A stretch of DNA of 64,000 nt from Heterobilharzia americana (GCA_944470555.2 OX104127.1:25807661-25871660); one strand, 5' to 3'; shown: positions 31,691-42,230, counted from the first letter of the stretch. The notes: generated by a model from the letters alone, not told the origin. Numbers and translations are program-made.

Positions 31691-31768
31691 CTGAAATTTA
31701 ATTACAAAAAGAATAGATAATAAAATTAACGAAAACTAAGCGAACGAACAACAACACCATATTTATAC

Positions 31769-32030
31769 TGGGTGATGATTGAAGATCAAATGGAAATTTG
31801 GACTGCGGCTAAATTCAAACCAATAACCGCCGGCCCGATGCTCTACTAACTGAGCTACGAGATCCAACTGCTGACCAGATTTTTATTTCACTTCAATCAT
31901 CAAGGGTTTTGCCCGACCATCGTTGGTTCGAGTCCGGCATTAGTTCAAATTTTCTTTTCACCTTCAATCATCACCCAGTAAAAATACTAGTCTGCCAAAC
32001 TACGGCTATCTCAATCAGATGGTCAAAATG
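31769..32030. repeat. Fold-back element built from inverted SINE gamma sequences
   Basis: The ends are inverted repeats: 'tactgggtgatgattgaag' on the left is the exact complement of the right end at about 31,960-31,982, and the similarity extends inward with mismatches (about 45 bp). Inside are tRNA-like pieces in opposite orientation: minus-strand 'tagctcagttagtagagc' on the left and plus-strand 'ggttcgagtccggc' on the right. The right flank ('gatagccgtagtttggcag' read on the minus strand) also matches 15,665-15,690, so the family is longer than the palindrome. Confidence 0.7.
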
Positions 32031-32039
32031 ATAATAACA

Positions 32040-32260
32040 CCATATTTCAGTTTGGAGGCTTGTAGCAAGTTTATTGATTTAAGGTTGAAACTCATCATGG
32101 ACCGACATTAGTTGGATAAATATTAGAGACCTGGAAGAACTGGGCAACTGTTTCGTCCTAGAATGAGACTCCTCAGCTTTGTGCACCCATAACCCTACCA
32201 GTGATCAAACCCAGGACATTTAGGTCCCCTGGCAAGCTCAATGGTAACGTGTTGATAATG
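32040..32260 (-). repeat. SINE beta, minus strand, head truncated
   Basis: Reading the minus strand: B-box region ('gggtttgatcactgg'), a complete hammerhead-like order (CTGAGGA, AGTCTC/GGAC-type stem II, GACGAAACAG, 'ttgcccagttc') and the tail with 'aataaacttgctacaagcc'. Stem I is weakened. It lies upstream of the PRC1-like gene. Confidence 0.8.
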
Positions 32261-32767
32261 CTAACTGACTGCATATTCGATTTGCAAGAATGGCTCAGTC
32301 ATGTATTCAGAGAATAAACTCGATTATGTAATCAAGGTCTTACACTGACATGAAAAAATAATTCTTGTGAATAAATAGTAAGCAATTTTATTTCAAATAT
32401 CACAAGATTGGTAGATGACAATTCACTGGTGTGAATAAAAGTACTCAGTACGAAAGTAATCTACCCAAGGGGATAAAAAGTCTTCCTTCACAGTCAGTCA
32501 GCATTGTAGTACCTTCATTACTATGTACTTAAACTTGGCTTTCCAGTATTATTTATATTGAAAACAACACCATATTACTTAAAACTCTTATTTAGATTAT
32601 CAACTTAGATAATTGTTTTATTAATTACTTCCCCTCCTCATCTACACAAACGAAACTCTATAAAAGTTCAGTGTTGAACATCAATACTTGTTGACAGACG
32701 GTTCAATTCTTCTAAAATGACCGATTTTTGTCGTTAACTATTATACCAAGAATATTAGTTTTGTAAT
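32261..32767. other. Unassigned DNA upstream of the RTE copy
   Basis: No gene or repeat recognised. It could contain upstream sequence of the PRC1-like gene, but no promoter element stands out. Confidence 0.35.
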
Positions 32768-32997
32768 TCGGAAGCTAACCTCGCCTGGTTAACTAGTTTA
32801 CTAGTTAATAGCCGGTCCTAAGCCCGGGTAAAGAGGGAAGGTTGGGCATAGGGCTAGCAACCCTACCCCTGAAAACTAATCTAACCACTAAAGAAACTTC
32901 AAAGCACAAACAAAATATAAAAAATAAAAACAAACTTATTCCCCGCTGGAATCGGAGAGGCGAAATGACGCCAGTTGGTGAAAGCCTTCGGGAAGCC

Positions 32998-33489
32998 AAT
33001 TGGCCGATGTGTCTTCTCTCGATGAAAGCGAAAGTAAACGTGGGGACATGGAATGTCCGCACCATGTTTGAACCCAGTAAGGCAGCCCAGATTGCAAGGG
33101 AGATGAGAAGGTATAACATCGAAGTGCTAGGAATTTGCGAAAGTAGATGGAATGGGAGTGGACTCTACAAACTGTCAACTGGAGAATCAATAATCTACTC
33201 CGATATTGTCACCCACACGACAACCACGAGCACACTGAGTTATGGAGTGGCTATCATGATGTCCTCAAGAGCATCGAAGGCTCTCATGCAGTGTGAACCA
33301 GTCTCCTCCAAGATCAGGATCATGACAGCAAGATGGATTCAACTCAAAAGGAAGGAAGGTTACAATCATTCACTGCTACGCTGTGCACCTACAAATAATG
33401 CAGAGCAAGAGAAAAAGGAGGGATTCTACAGACAACTGCAATCAACACTGGACAAGACCCAACCCCAGTTGGCAACATCAAAATTCTAA
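32998..33489 (+). pseudogene. RTE-A endonuclease, N-terminal part (copy 1)
   Basis: The reading region contains VNVGTWNVRTMFEPSKAA, then EVLGICESRWNGSGLY (the catalytic Glu of APE-type endonucleases), SYGVAIMMSS and IMTARWIQLKRK. It stops at 33,487 (TAA) where the frame is lost. The next frame, 33,543-34,157, supplies the C-terminal half: NDLVIGG, TWISPDGHTKNQIDFISISR and GSDHYLV, with the catalytic Asp/His of the SDH motif. A short inactivating change with an in-frame TAG ('aagccgaatagggagcgg') separates the two and is shared with copy 2. The enzyme would nick chromosomal DNA for target-primed reverse transcription. Confidence 0.88.
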
Positions 33490-34462
33490 TGGGTGACATG
33501 AAAGCCGAATAGGGAGCGGACAACACAGGAAGAGAACTAACCATGGGTCGAGAGGCGCTAGGTGAAATGAATGAGAATGGAGAATTGTTTGTAGAATTCT
33601 GCGCATTCAACGATTTGGTGATTGGAGGCACTGTGTTCAGGCACAAAGATATCCACAAAGCGACATGGATTTCACCAGATGGACACACTAAAAATCAAAT
33701 CGACTTCATCTCAATCTCAAGAAAATGGAGACGCAGTCTACTTAACACAAGGTCAAGAAGAGGAGCAGATGTAGGTTCAGACCACTACCTAGTGCAAGGA
33801 ACCTTCCAAATCAAGTTAAAAGCCTTCAAGGAAGCTGGTGATAGACCTCAATTCAAGTACAACACTCGGAAACTGAAGGATGAAACTACAAAGGAGATCT
33901 TCAAGGCAGCCATCAAGACAAAATGGGAGACATCGAGCAACATCCCTGAAGAAACCTGTGTGGAAGAACACTGGAACTCTTTGAAAGCTATGTGGAAAGA
34001 AACCTGCACAACAGTATTAGGAAGGAAGAAGAAAGAAGACAAGGAATGGATCTCGACGGATAGCTGGAAGCTGATAGAGGAGGATGGTGATGGTGAAGCA
34101 GAAGATAAACCAGTGCAAGGATGCTCAACGACAAGAGGAACTGAGCACAATGTATAAAACACTAGACAAAGAAGTGAAGAAGAGTGCACGCAAAGACAAA
34201 AGACACTTCTACGAAACACTTGCAAGTGAAGCAGAACAGGCTGCAGGTAGGAGAGACCTGACAACACTATATCAAATAACCAGGTTGCTATCTGGCAGGG
34301 AAGAGACCAACACAGATGAAACCAATAAAAGATGAAGAAGGAAATTTAATTACAAAAGAAGAGAAACAGAGGAAACGATGAACCGACCACTTCAAGAAGC
34401 TCTTTAATCGACCACCACCTGCACTTCGTCCAGAAATACCACCTGCAGCCGCTGAACTACAA

Positions 34463-36037
34463 GTGAACATTAATCCCCCAACGAAAATGGAAGTCCTGAA
34501 CGCCATAAAGCTACTGAAATGCGGGAAAGCAGCAGGACCAGATGGAATACCGCCAGAAGCACTGAGAACAGATGCAGAGACAACAGAGGACATGCTCACA
34601 CCACACCATTATTGCAGAAGGTCTGGAAGGAAGAGAAGGTACCTGGCTAGTGATTGGAAGAAAGGTTACCTTGTCAAACTGCCGAAGAAGGGAGACCTCA
34701 GTATTTGCAAGAACTGGTGCGGAATCACTCTCCTGTCCACCCAAAGCAAGCAAAATATTAAGCCGCATCATCCTAGAGAGGCCTAAAGACGCACTGGATT
34801 CAAAACTACGACCGGAACAGGCAGGCTTCAGAAAGTACAAATCATGTGCAGACCAAATTGCAACGCCACTCTACGCATCATCATACAACAGACCATAGAA
34901 TGGCATTCAGCTCTCTACCTCAACTTCATCGACTTTGAGAAGGCCTTTGACAGCGTCGACCGAGAAGTAATTTGGAAACTGCTTCACTACTACGGAGTAC
35001 CGCAAACCTTTATCCGCCTCATTCAACATCTATATGAAGATGCCACATGCCAAGTAATCCACAATGAAAAGCTCAGTGATGCTTTCGCAGTCAAGACAGG
35101 AGTGAAACAAGGTTGCCTACTATCTCCCATGATATTCCTGATTGTGGTGGACTGGATCATGCAGCAAACAGTAGGTAGCGAGAAGAGGGGGATACACTGG
35201 ACGACGGAAAAGAACCTAGAGGACTTGGATTTCGCCGATGACTTGTGTCTAATGTCACACAAACTTGAAGATCTGCAGGCAAAAACTAACAAGTTGATAG
35301 AAGAGGCAGCGAAGACGGGACTTCAGGTGAATATAGAGAAGACAGAAGTGATGAAGATACCGCACCACCACCATCAACAACAACAACAAACTCCAATCAC
35401 CGTCAACGGGAGAAACTTAAAGGAAGTAACCTCCTTCACTTATCTAGGAAGCACTGTTTCAACTACAGGCGGGACGGACGAGGATGTCAAAGCCAGAATC
35501 GGAAAAGCAAGACAGGCGTTCATTAGCCTGAAACCAGTGTGGAGATCTTCTGCACTCAGCATGTGGAACAAGATACGGATTTTCAACACCAACGTCAAGT
35601 CAGTGCTCCTGTATGGTTCAGAGACTTGGCGCGTCACGAAAGGTATTTCCAATAAACTACAGACATTCATCAACAACTGCTTACGCTGGCTCGCTACTGA
35701 AGATCAGATGGCCAGAAATAATAAGCAACAAGGAACTCTGGGAACGAACCAACCAAGAACCTATCACGCAGCAAATATGCAGGAGGAAGTGGAGATGGAT
35801 TGGGCATGCACTGAGAAGGCCGACGGAGGACATCACGCTTCAGGCCAGGTACTCGAGTGGAATCCCCATGGGAAGCGACGAGTTGGACGTCCGAGGGTGA
35901 CATGGAGGAGGTCGTGCGAGGAGGAAATGAGAGCTTCTGGGCTGTCGTGGGACCAGGTTCAAAAGATCTCAGAGAACAGAGGTCACTGGAGGCGTGCTAC
36001 TGAAGCCCTATGTTCCACTAGGAACCCAAGGGACTAA
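34463..36037 (+). pseudogene. RTE-A reverse transcriptase and C-terminal region (copy 1)
   Basis: The RT starts with KMEVLNAIKLLKCGKAAGPD (34,490), is broken near 34,650 (gtacctggcTAG) and 34,785, then runs open for 397 codons from 34,844. Motif A is LNFIDFEKAFDSVDREVIW, motif B KTGVKQGCLLSPMIFLIVVD, motif C LDFADDLCLMS, then FTYLGSTVSTTGGTDED, SVLLYGSETW, WRWIGHALRRP-type and the end ...STRNPRD. The catalytic aspartates are intact, but the N-terminal breaks make the protein incomplete. Copy 2 carries the same breaks. Confidence 0.9.
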
Positions 36038-36149
36038 TATTAATAATAATAAATCGGAAGCTGATTAAACATGGAGTTACTTCGTCAGTTTATTAAACAT
36101 ACATTTCTTTAGAAATTGTTTTTTAGAAGATGGACAAACAGAAAAAATC

Positions 36150-37130
36150 AACGGAGAATCTCGTAACGAAGTTCATCAGTTCAAGTTGTCTCACTTGACA
36201 GCAGTATGAAAAAAAAAGTGAGTAGAAAAAAGAGTGATATCCAAGTAGACAAAGGTGAATGGAACAAATTTAAAAACCAAGGCTAGTAGAAATGTTCAAG
36301 CTTTAGAAGACGTCAAAGAGTTAATACATCGAAATCGAAACAAAATGCTCTCAACAACCTTGTGCACATTCGTGCAGTAAGCAATGAACCACACCTATTG
36401 TCTGAAGGCTAGAGATACCACTATCTGTCTGCCCGAACCTGGATAGGTGGAGCGGGGTTATTGAATAAATCAGCACCAATGTGACTGATTTTCAGCCATC
36501 TCAACAACAGTACTCAACCACTCATTCCTATCGTCTCGGAAACCTCAGCCAGGCAGACTACATCTCCCTACATAGCTCACACCGTCAGATACATCAACGA
36601 TTGGTGCCATATCTTCGTCTTGTCACTCTGAAGCCTCTTACAACCTATTCCAGCTTTTCGTAGCATGGCAGACGATCAAGGCGGTGGCTCGCCATGAGCA
36701 AAATATATCCAAGCCATCTCAGGCGATGAAGGTTCACAACCTAGTCCACCGACTTCTCTAGTACCCTTCGTCTGACTTCAACATTGCTCATACACGGTGG
36801 TTCCACCAAACGTAAGCAATGTTGCGAAAATATCTGTGATCAAAACTCTGTAACCGCTTCATATCTACTTTTAACCGTCATATATCATAGTCATATAGGA
36901 CAACAGAACGGACTGCAACACAGCAACCAGCTTGTTCAGCCTGATGCAAATCACTAAGACAGTGAAGTGAACGACGCGTTGTCTACTCCACTCCCTATAC
37001 CTAAACTGGAAGTGGTTGAAGACCAGTCTTGAAGCATCATTTTACAATTCATAGGTGCAAAATGCAAGTCAAGCATACTCAGATTTCTTCTCAACGCGTT
37101 CAAAAGACCCTACATTTTGATCACCAATAT
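36150..37130 (-). mobile_element. SR2-like LINE, 3' type 2, minus strand
   Basis: Read on the minus strand, the region ends at about 36,150 with a 3' UTR shared with 42.82 kb, 52.15 kb and 62.3 kb ('aagcttgaacatttctac'-type, 'gacgtc'). Upstream lies coding sequence related to SR2-like RT C-terminal parts (VDXVVNLHRLRWLGYI-like, near 36,690-36,760). The 3' UTR differs from that of the copy at 9.86 kb, so it is another subfamily. Many frameshifts. Confidence 0.75.
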
Positions 37131-37139
37131 TAAGTAGAA

Positions 37140-37570
37140 TGCTTAGGTCACCAGTAGGTCGAAAGAAGTCCAAGAATAACCAACTCTCACTTAAAAAATA
37201 AATCATCAGTTGCAGCAGGATAAAACAAGACGTTAACAATAGGAACTAATACCTTGGCAACAAATTGACTAAAGTTGAACACTCCTGATGGCTAGACAGC
37301 ATATATAATTACAAAGTGATATTGGACTATTAACACTTCTCTAGTCAGTTATCACATCGTGTTAATAAATAAAAGGAGCCTTCAGAGCACCACCTGCCTT
37401 TAATTTTAGCAAAATAGGCTTTTATTATAACGGATCAAAGAAAGTAAGGTAGGGATCTCGACCTAGGACTTAGTGAAGAGAGTCACCATGCATTTGGATT
37501 GAATCTTTACTCACTTACCTATGACTCATGGTTGGTGCCGTGGTACTGAATGTGAAATGACAAGCCCTAT
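37140..37570. other. Unassigned DNA
   Basis: No gene or element recognised between the LINE fragment and the palindromic array. Confidence 0.4.
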
Positions 37571-37577
37571 TCAGTTT

Positions 37578-38035
37578 TGGACGAATTTAAAGACCATCCC
37601 AGCAATGATAAAAATAGCCAATTACTTTCGTTCATTTCGGCTGGAGAGGACAATTTTCATAAAATACAGAAGTTTAATTGGTTATTTCAGATGTTGCTGT
37701 GTAGCCTTTAAAATGCTTTCCAGTTCTCGATGTAAAAATCGGGCGACTTTAAAGGGCACCCTAGCAACTGTTTAGATAACCAATTACGTTCCTCTATTTA
37801 GTGAAAAATTACTCTCACAGGCGGAATATCTAAACCTGATTGGTTATTTCAGCAGTTGCTAAGGTGGCTTTTAAAGCATCCACATTCAGGGATAACTTAG
37901 ACGGTGACCGTAGCAACGACTGAAGTAACCAATCAAATTTCTTTGCCTGGAGTGGAAACGTAATTTTCTTAATAGAGTACACAACTCTGATTAGTTAGCT
38001 AGTTAGGGTAGGCCTTAGAATCACTCATATTCGGA
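37578..38035. repeat. Palindromic X-box/CCAAT-like motif array 1
   Basis: Six related units alternate in orientation. Plus units run 'tttaaagggcaccctagcaa' then 'ataaccaatta'. Minus units run 'gattggttatttcagcagtt' then 'gctaaggtggcttttaaa'. Each about 40-bp unit holds a CCCTAGCAACTGCT core and an ACCAATC box, and neighbours face each other, so each pair can fold back. Units lie near 37,584, 37,677, 37,748, 37,838, 37,905 and 37,990. No coding sequence. The same motif array occurs at 52,345-52,890. It could be a fold-back transposon family, a small satellite, or a regulatory cluster. Confidence 0.75.
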
Positions 38036-38454
38036 TATTAAAGCACGTTGATAGCCAGGATCACATGGCAGTTATCAGAGTCACATACTTTGCAGTTGTA
38101 ATGGTTGTGATATCCTAGTGTTCAATGGAAATTTTCTCACTAAGTTTTAACTTGCTTCAGATAACAATCTGATTATTTTTGTTTCTTTTTCGATGAAAAT
38201 AAATCAAACAAGTTTTATCAACTTGGTATAACTAAGGACACACTGATTGCGTTGATCATGATGATGATGGCGAGGACGATCAATAACTTATTAAGCGCTT
38301 ATTTTATCTGTTTGTTTGTATATCAAATCCTTATCGTATAAGACAAACAAACAGGTGAAAAATCGACTTAGTTGCAAGTGTGTTGTCTAGCTACCTACAG
38401 AAGCATAAATCTTCTGTTCATTAAGCTTTTTTTCATTAAAAACTAACTGTCAAA
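38036..38454. other. Unassigned DNA
   Basis: AT-rich with a short (GAT)n run near 38,260. No gene or element recognised. Confidence 0.4.
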
Positions 38455-38625
38455 ACACTACGGTGCCCCAAAGGCTCAGTGGACTACGATCTGACGTTTG
38501 AAGCGATAGGTACTGGGTTCGAGCCTCAGTGTGAACAACACTCACTGGAGTGCACGTACATCCGGCTGATGAGTCCCAGACAGGATGAAACGTGCGTCCT
38601 GGATTTCTATGCTAGTCACCAAGAT
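38455..38625 (+). repeat. SINE alpha (Sm-alpha-like) with intact hammerhead
   Basis: The tRNA-like head has an A box ('aaggctcagtggactacg') and a B box ('tgggttcgagcctcag'). The spacer 'gaacaacactcactgg' and 'gtacatccgg' lead into the ribozyme block described separately. The 3' flank is 'tgctagtcacc'. It is the best preserved copy of its family here. Confidence 0.9.
38560..38604 (+). ncRNA. Hammerhead ribozyme, Sm-alpha type, predicted foldable
   Basis: All core residues are present: CTGATGA at 38,566-38,572 and GAAA at 38,587-38,590. Stem I pairs ATCCGG (38,560-38,565) with CTGGAT (38,599-38,604), with one G-U. Stem II pairs GTCC with GGAT around a 6-nt loop, the closing pair being G-U instead of the preferred G-C. 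Stem III is the very short ACG/CGT with a 2-nt loop, as in the known schistosome hammerhead. Cleavage is expected after C38,598 (GTC). In schistosomes this ribozyme processes SINE transcripts in cis. Confidence 0.85.
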
Positions 38626-39058
38626 CTATCTAAAACTTAAACACCACTTGTCCTAGTGCGATGACAGCTAGTCTAGTGGGAAATATGGTTTTAGTTAGAC
38701 TTAAGTGAAATAAAGGCAATAATATAGATCTGATTGAAATATTATCAAAGGTGTCTCATATCTCAAGATGACACCACTTCGAGAAATACTGTAAGGCAAA
38801 ATAAACTAAATAGCTTTATCGTTATTAGAGTCAGTTCAGTAGAGTCTGTAACACCCAACCTCAATAACGATAAAACGAAAATCTTTCAGGTACATAATAC
38901 AGCCAATAGGGATTGAAGGTGAACAATACAAATTTAAGATTATACGAAATTGTCATTGCATTAACGCCACACCCAAAACTTTTTCCCGATAGTTTTTTAG
39001 ACACTTGTATTCAATGATCCACAGATGTAAATCGCATTTCTAATCAATAGTTGGTAAT
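38626..39058. other. Unassigned DNA
   Basis: No gene or element recognised. Confidence 0.4.
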
Positions 39059-39059
39059 T

Positions 39060-39645
39060 TTAGGGTAGTTTTTATTACGCGTTGACTTCAGTTAAAGAAT
39101 CATTGAAAGTCTAAGAGCATTGAACATCTGCTTTGTCCTATTTTGAAGTTTCTCAGCAGGTGCACACCTACGAAGTGGCTTCAACATTTTAAGTCATCAG
39201 TTACTAAGATAGAAGTTTTTGGATTTCAACTTTTGTTTCATGTTACTGTGTGCAGGGAAAACTTCATTGGAGAATTTATACTGCGGTTGGTCAATCAAAA
39301 AATAGAATAATCACTACTCCCATCTGGGTTACATGTCTCAAATCGCGTTAGCATCATTCGCGTACTTATTATTATTATTATTATTTACTCGGTCACTTAA
39401 GATCGAGTCCAAAAACGTCAGTCAGTCAGGTCTTGTAGTGAGTGACCACGTTACCATTCAGCAATCCAATGGTCCATGTTTTTCTAACTCCGTCATTTAA
39501 CAATATAGCACGACGGTTATTCAATGCTCTTGGTGAGTATTTGTCCCTACACCTGACTTGACAGAACCCATAAGTCACAGCATCGCATCAGAACCTTGGA
39601 AGATCCAGGTTCGAAGCACGTCGCTAGTGACCAATGAAATTACAT
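39060..39645 (-). repeat. SINE beta, minus strand, split and decayed
   Basis: The 3' part (39,065-39,200: 'ttgacttcagttaaagaa', 'gagcattgaacatctg', 'tttgtcctattttgaag') and the 5' part (39,400-39,645, 'accacgttaccattcag', 'cgctagtgaccaatga') are separated by about 200 bp of foreign AT-rich sequence with a (TTA)n run near 39,368-39,384. The inserted piece is not recognised. Confidence 0.65.
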
Positions 39646-40115
39646 GACATGTAGACAAAGAAGTGACTGTGCGTGTGTAATTATGTCGCATAATGTAAAA
39701 TATTGCGCACTCTATGAAATCATTGAATACAATTGGCAGTTATGTTTGTAATATGCATCCGGTAAAAACACACTGTTTGAATCCTAGCCTCTTTAGATAT
39801 CGTCATGCAATGAACGTTCGCTGAAGAGTATTAAAAATAAACAGCTACTGTATAGTAAGTCTCCTTACTGGACATAAACCACACACACACACACACACAG
39901 AGGCTTATTTATTGTGACATTTCCAGCTTGAGTTAGTGCCTATAATTATCGAAAGGTTATCGCATAACTGCTGACATGTGGTCTTTATAATCATATCCGC
40001 TTGTTTTTCTTTGAGGTTATCAGCGGTGGAATTCTCCACATTCCTGTAATGGATCTTACCTAACAAAGATTCACCATCCAACGAATCCATCCTCATAAAA
40101 CGTCACTTCTTACAT
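39646..40115. other. Unassigned DNA with (CA)n microsatellite
   Basis: A (CA)n tract lies at about 39,880-39,899. A 63-codon minus-strand frame (39,905-40,096) has no recognisable motif. Confidence 0.5.
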
Positions 40116-40119
40116 CAAT

Positions 40120-40735
40120 AATCTTAAAAAGGTTGTGTGTGAAAGGCCGCAAGCAGACATCCCATGGGCTTTGTAGTCATAATAACTCTTCTTTTTCAGG
40201 TACCTTAAGGAGAAATAACCTTCCATGGTGTGGGCAGCCTGAAAGTAACAACCGATCGCAAGCTTCTGAAAGTACGTAAGATCCAATCGAACATGACCTA
40301 TGCTCCTCAACTCTGTCTTTTCCTCTGTCTTCACCCCACGGTACTAATATCAAGCTTAATACGCCTTACCCAACCTCATTCCTAGTCTCCTAAGACTCCA
40401 TCATCGATTTCACATAGCAGCTTTCAATGTCCACACTCTAAGCCAAATCAGACAATAAGCATCGCTCGCCAGAACTCTTGAATCTCGAGCCATCGATGTA
40501 TACTGTGTTTCTAAAACACGTATATAGGATGTGAGTGTGGTTATTCAGTTGACCTCATCTAGTCATGGTACTAAATCTTCAAAATTCATTTTACGAGTAT
40601 CCGAAGACCCAGTGGTTAGCTCTCGTGGACTCGTTGGTGTAGGGATAACACTAAACTGTAGGGTAGGAAGTGAGCTTCTCGACTTGATACCAGTGAACAG
40701 CCATTTAAATAACGTTTGATTAAATCATCGCTGTC
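40120..40735 (+). mobile_element. CR1-like LINE 5' part with endonuclease start
   Basis: The plus strand encodes, with stops, NVHTLSQIRQ..ASLARTLE, then SRAIDVYCVSKTRI and VVIQLTSSSHGTKSSKF, ILRVSEDPVVSSRGLVGVGI, the N-terminal half of a CR1-type endonuclease (catalytic E of the SETRI-type motif replaced by K). The preceding 250 bp is 5' UTR matching the piece at 20.99-21.12 kb. It is truncated at about 40,735 by the junction with the SR2-like fragment. It is non-functional. Confidence 0.75.
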
Positions 40736-41303
40736 AACAAGATCAATATAGGACCGGGCATTACTGTGTAACCGTCCAAGTTACCATACCTCACATCACC
40801 ATATCAAGTAACACAGCAATGAAATCGAAGATGAAAAAAGAAAGAAAAATTGGTCAAAGAAAGTAGAAAGTAGTAAAAGAGAAGAGAGAATAATGAGATG
40901 ATGAAAGTATGGCGGTTAAGATGAGGATAGTATGTATATACAACTATGTGACTGATATAGGTTCTGAGTCATATCATCACCTAGAGTCAGTCTCCAACCA
41001 TTGGTTTCTATTATCCCACAGACCTTAACTGGTTAGTCTGCACCGGCCTACATGGCGCAAACTAACAGTCAACGACTTCATGCACTGATGGCATTGATGG
41101 CAGCCCCAAACCTTTTTCCAGCCTGAACCTGCTTCGACTGTGCAGAGATCTCGTCGGCCACTGACCAACGCATCAGGGTTGATCCGACTTCCCAAGTAAG
41201 CGAAGCGTCCAATATGCTCTACCACTTCACTCGCTGTTGTTAGTCGGAGTACCGTTGAAGACCAGTCCTGGAGCAGTAATTTTCATTTGGGTGGTGAACC
41301 AGG
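40735..41303 (-). mobile_element. SR2-like RTE fragment, minus strand
   Basis: The minus strand gives the 3' UTR ('gtccggttacacagtaatgc'-like near 40,760), the C-terminal region (WHQCHQCMKSLTVSLRHVGR near 41,070) and the segment FAYLGSRINPDALV up to the reverse complement of 10,345-10,400. Internal deletions remove the middle. The 5' break is at about 41,303. Confidence 0.8.
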
Positions 41304-41770
41304 AAAGATGGCTTCTTGTTCAAATAATACAAGAGTGTACACATTTATCAACAACTTCTATGCAATCAGGAAAGGACAAAAATATGAACTTGTGGATGAA
41401 GTGGGTCAGATATATATGTTGCGCATGTTGAACCATCACCTACCTCGATGTAGATTCGGTTTGAGGAAAGTCCAGTGACTCAACCGAGATATGTCACCAG
41501 TATATAAGGCATTTGACTGATGGTCTAAGCCAGGTACCCAAATATAGGTAGTTTGGCTGGGGTCCTCAAAACAAAAGTAATCGAAGATTGGAAATGTTTG
41601 GGGATATGGCTCGAAATCAATCACAACAGTGCAGATGTACATACACTCACTGTCATACACTATTGTCTACGTTCACAGTGTTCTTTTTCTACTGCTATCT
41701 CTGTTTACTTCTGCAAAATGTGACAATTTGTAGTGATGCACTTTTGTGGCACTCTATACGTTGATCTGTC
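41304..41770 (+). mobile_element. SR2-like RTE fragment, plus strand
   Basis: Blocks 'ggtctaagccaggtac', 'tttggctggggtcctc' and 'ggggatatggctcg' match 10,930-11,030 with heavy divergence, followed by a decayed 3' UTR. It abuts the minus-strand fragment 40,735-41,303, so two SR2-like pieces are joined in opposite orientation. Confidence 0.65.
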
Positions 41771-42078
41771 TGTCTAGTGGTCAATTTTGCCGCTTACAAT
41801 GAAGCAATTCACTATGCTAGCTGAGATAATTCAACTATAAAACCTTAGCATACTAGAGTGGTCTTTGAGATAATGAATGGAGAGACTGAAAGCAGTCAAC
41901 TGTAAGAAACTACGCTATGGTGGTGGGGTAGACAAAGAAGAAATTTGATACTAACTGGAATGAAGTTCAAAGTCATTACGCTGGTGTAGGATAGTAGTTA
42001 CGTGTTACTGATTTCATAGTATGGAATCTGACCTAGTGGTTGAAGCAATCAAACTAGTAAATGTTGATAGCTAAAATT
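41771..42078. other. Unassigned DNA
   Basis: No gene or element recognised. Confidence 0.4.
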
Positions 42079-42079
42079 A

Positions 42080-42230
42080 TACTAGGTGAAATGACAATTT
42101 GGATAACGGCGGGATTTGAACCAGAGACCACTGGGTTTCAGACCCGGTGCTCTATCAACTGAGCTACAAGGTCCGACTGGTGACTAGATTTTTATTTCAC
42201 TCCAATCATCAGAAGGCTTTTAGCCGACTG
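42080..42230 (-). repeat. SINE gamma with tRNA-like head
   Basis: The minus strand reads 'tagctcagttgatagagca' (A box) and 'ctctggttcaaatcccgcc' (B box) with a TGA-anticodon-like loop between. The T stem has mismatches, there is no long variable arm as expected for Ser-TGA, and flanking 'ctgatgattggagtgaaat' is shared with the other gamma copies, so it is a SINE head rather than a working tRNA gene. Confidence 0.65.

Larger units (their letters stand above)
32777..36053 (+). mobile_element. RTE-A LINE copy 1, near full length
   Basis: The insertion is flanked by a 9-bp duplication, 'tcggaagct', at 32,768-32,776 and 36,054-36,062. It begins 'aacctcgcctggttaacta' (shared with copies 2 and 3), carries a 5' UTR of about 240 bp, an AP-type endonuclease, an RT and a C-terminal region. 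It ends 'aggaacccaagggacta' plus a short (TAA)n tail, the usual RTE organisation at 3.28 kb. Stops and frameshifts split the single expected frame into five. From about 34,590 on it is almost identical to copy 2, while 34,090-34,420 is almost identical to copy 3. Confidence 0.95.

Noticed and set aside
32805..33119. Minus-strand frames over the RTE copies (also 34511-34840, 49872-50360, 55663-55980)
   Set aside because: They are shadows of the plus-strand RTE coding sequence; the plus strand carries the endonuclease and RT motifs.
42092..42175. Functional tRNA gene (TGA-like anticodon) on the minus strand
   Set aside because: Mismatches in the T and anticodon stems, no long variable arm as tRNA-Ser would need, and flanks shared with other SINE gamma copies.
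42180..42215. Hammerhead core in SINE gamma (CTGATGA ... GAAA on the minus strand)
   Set aside because: The seven bases between the two boxes cannot form a stem II, and stems I and III are absent.
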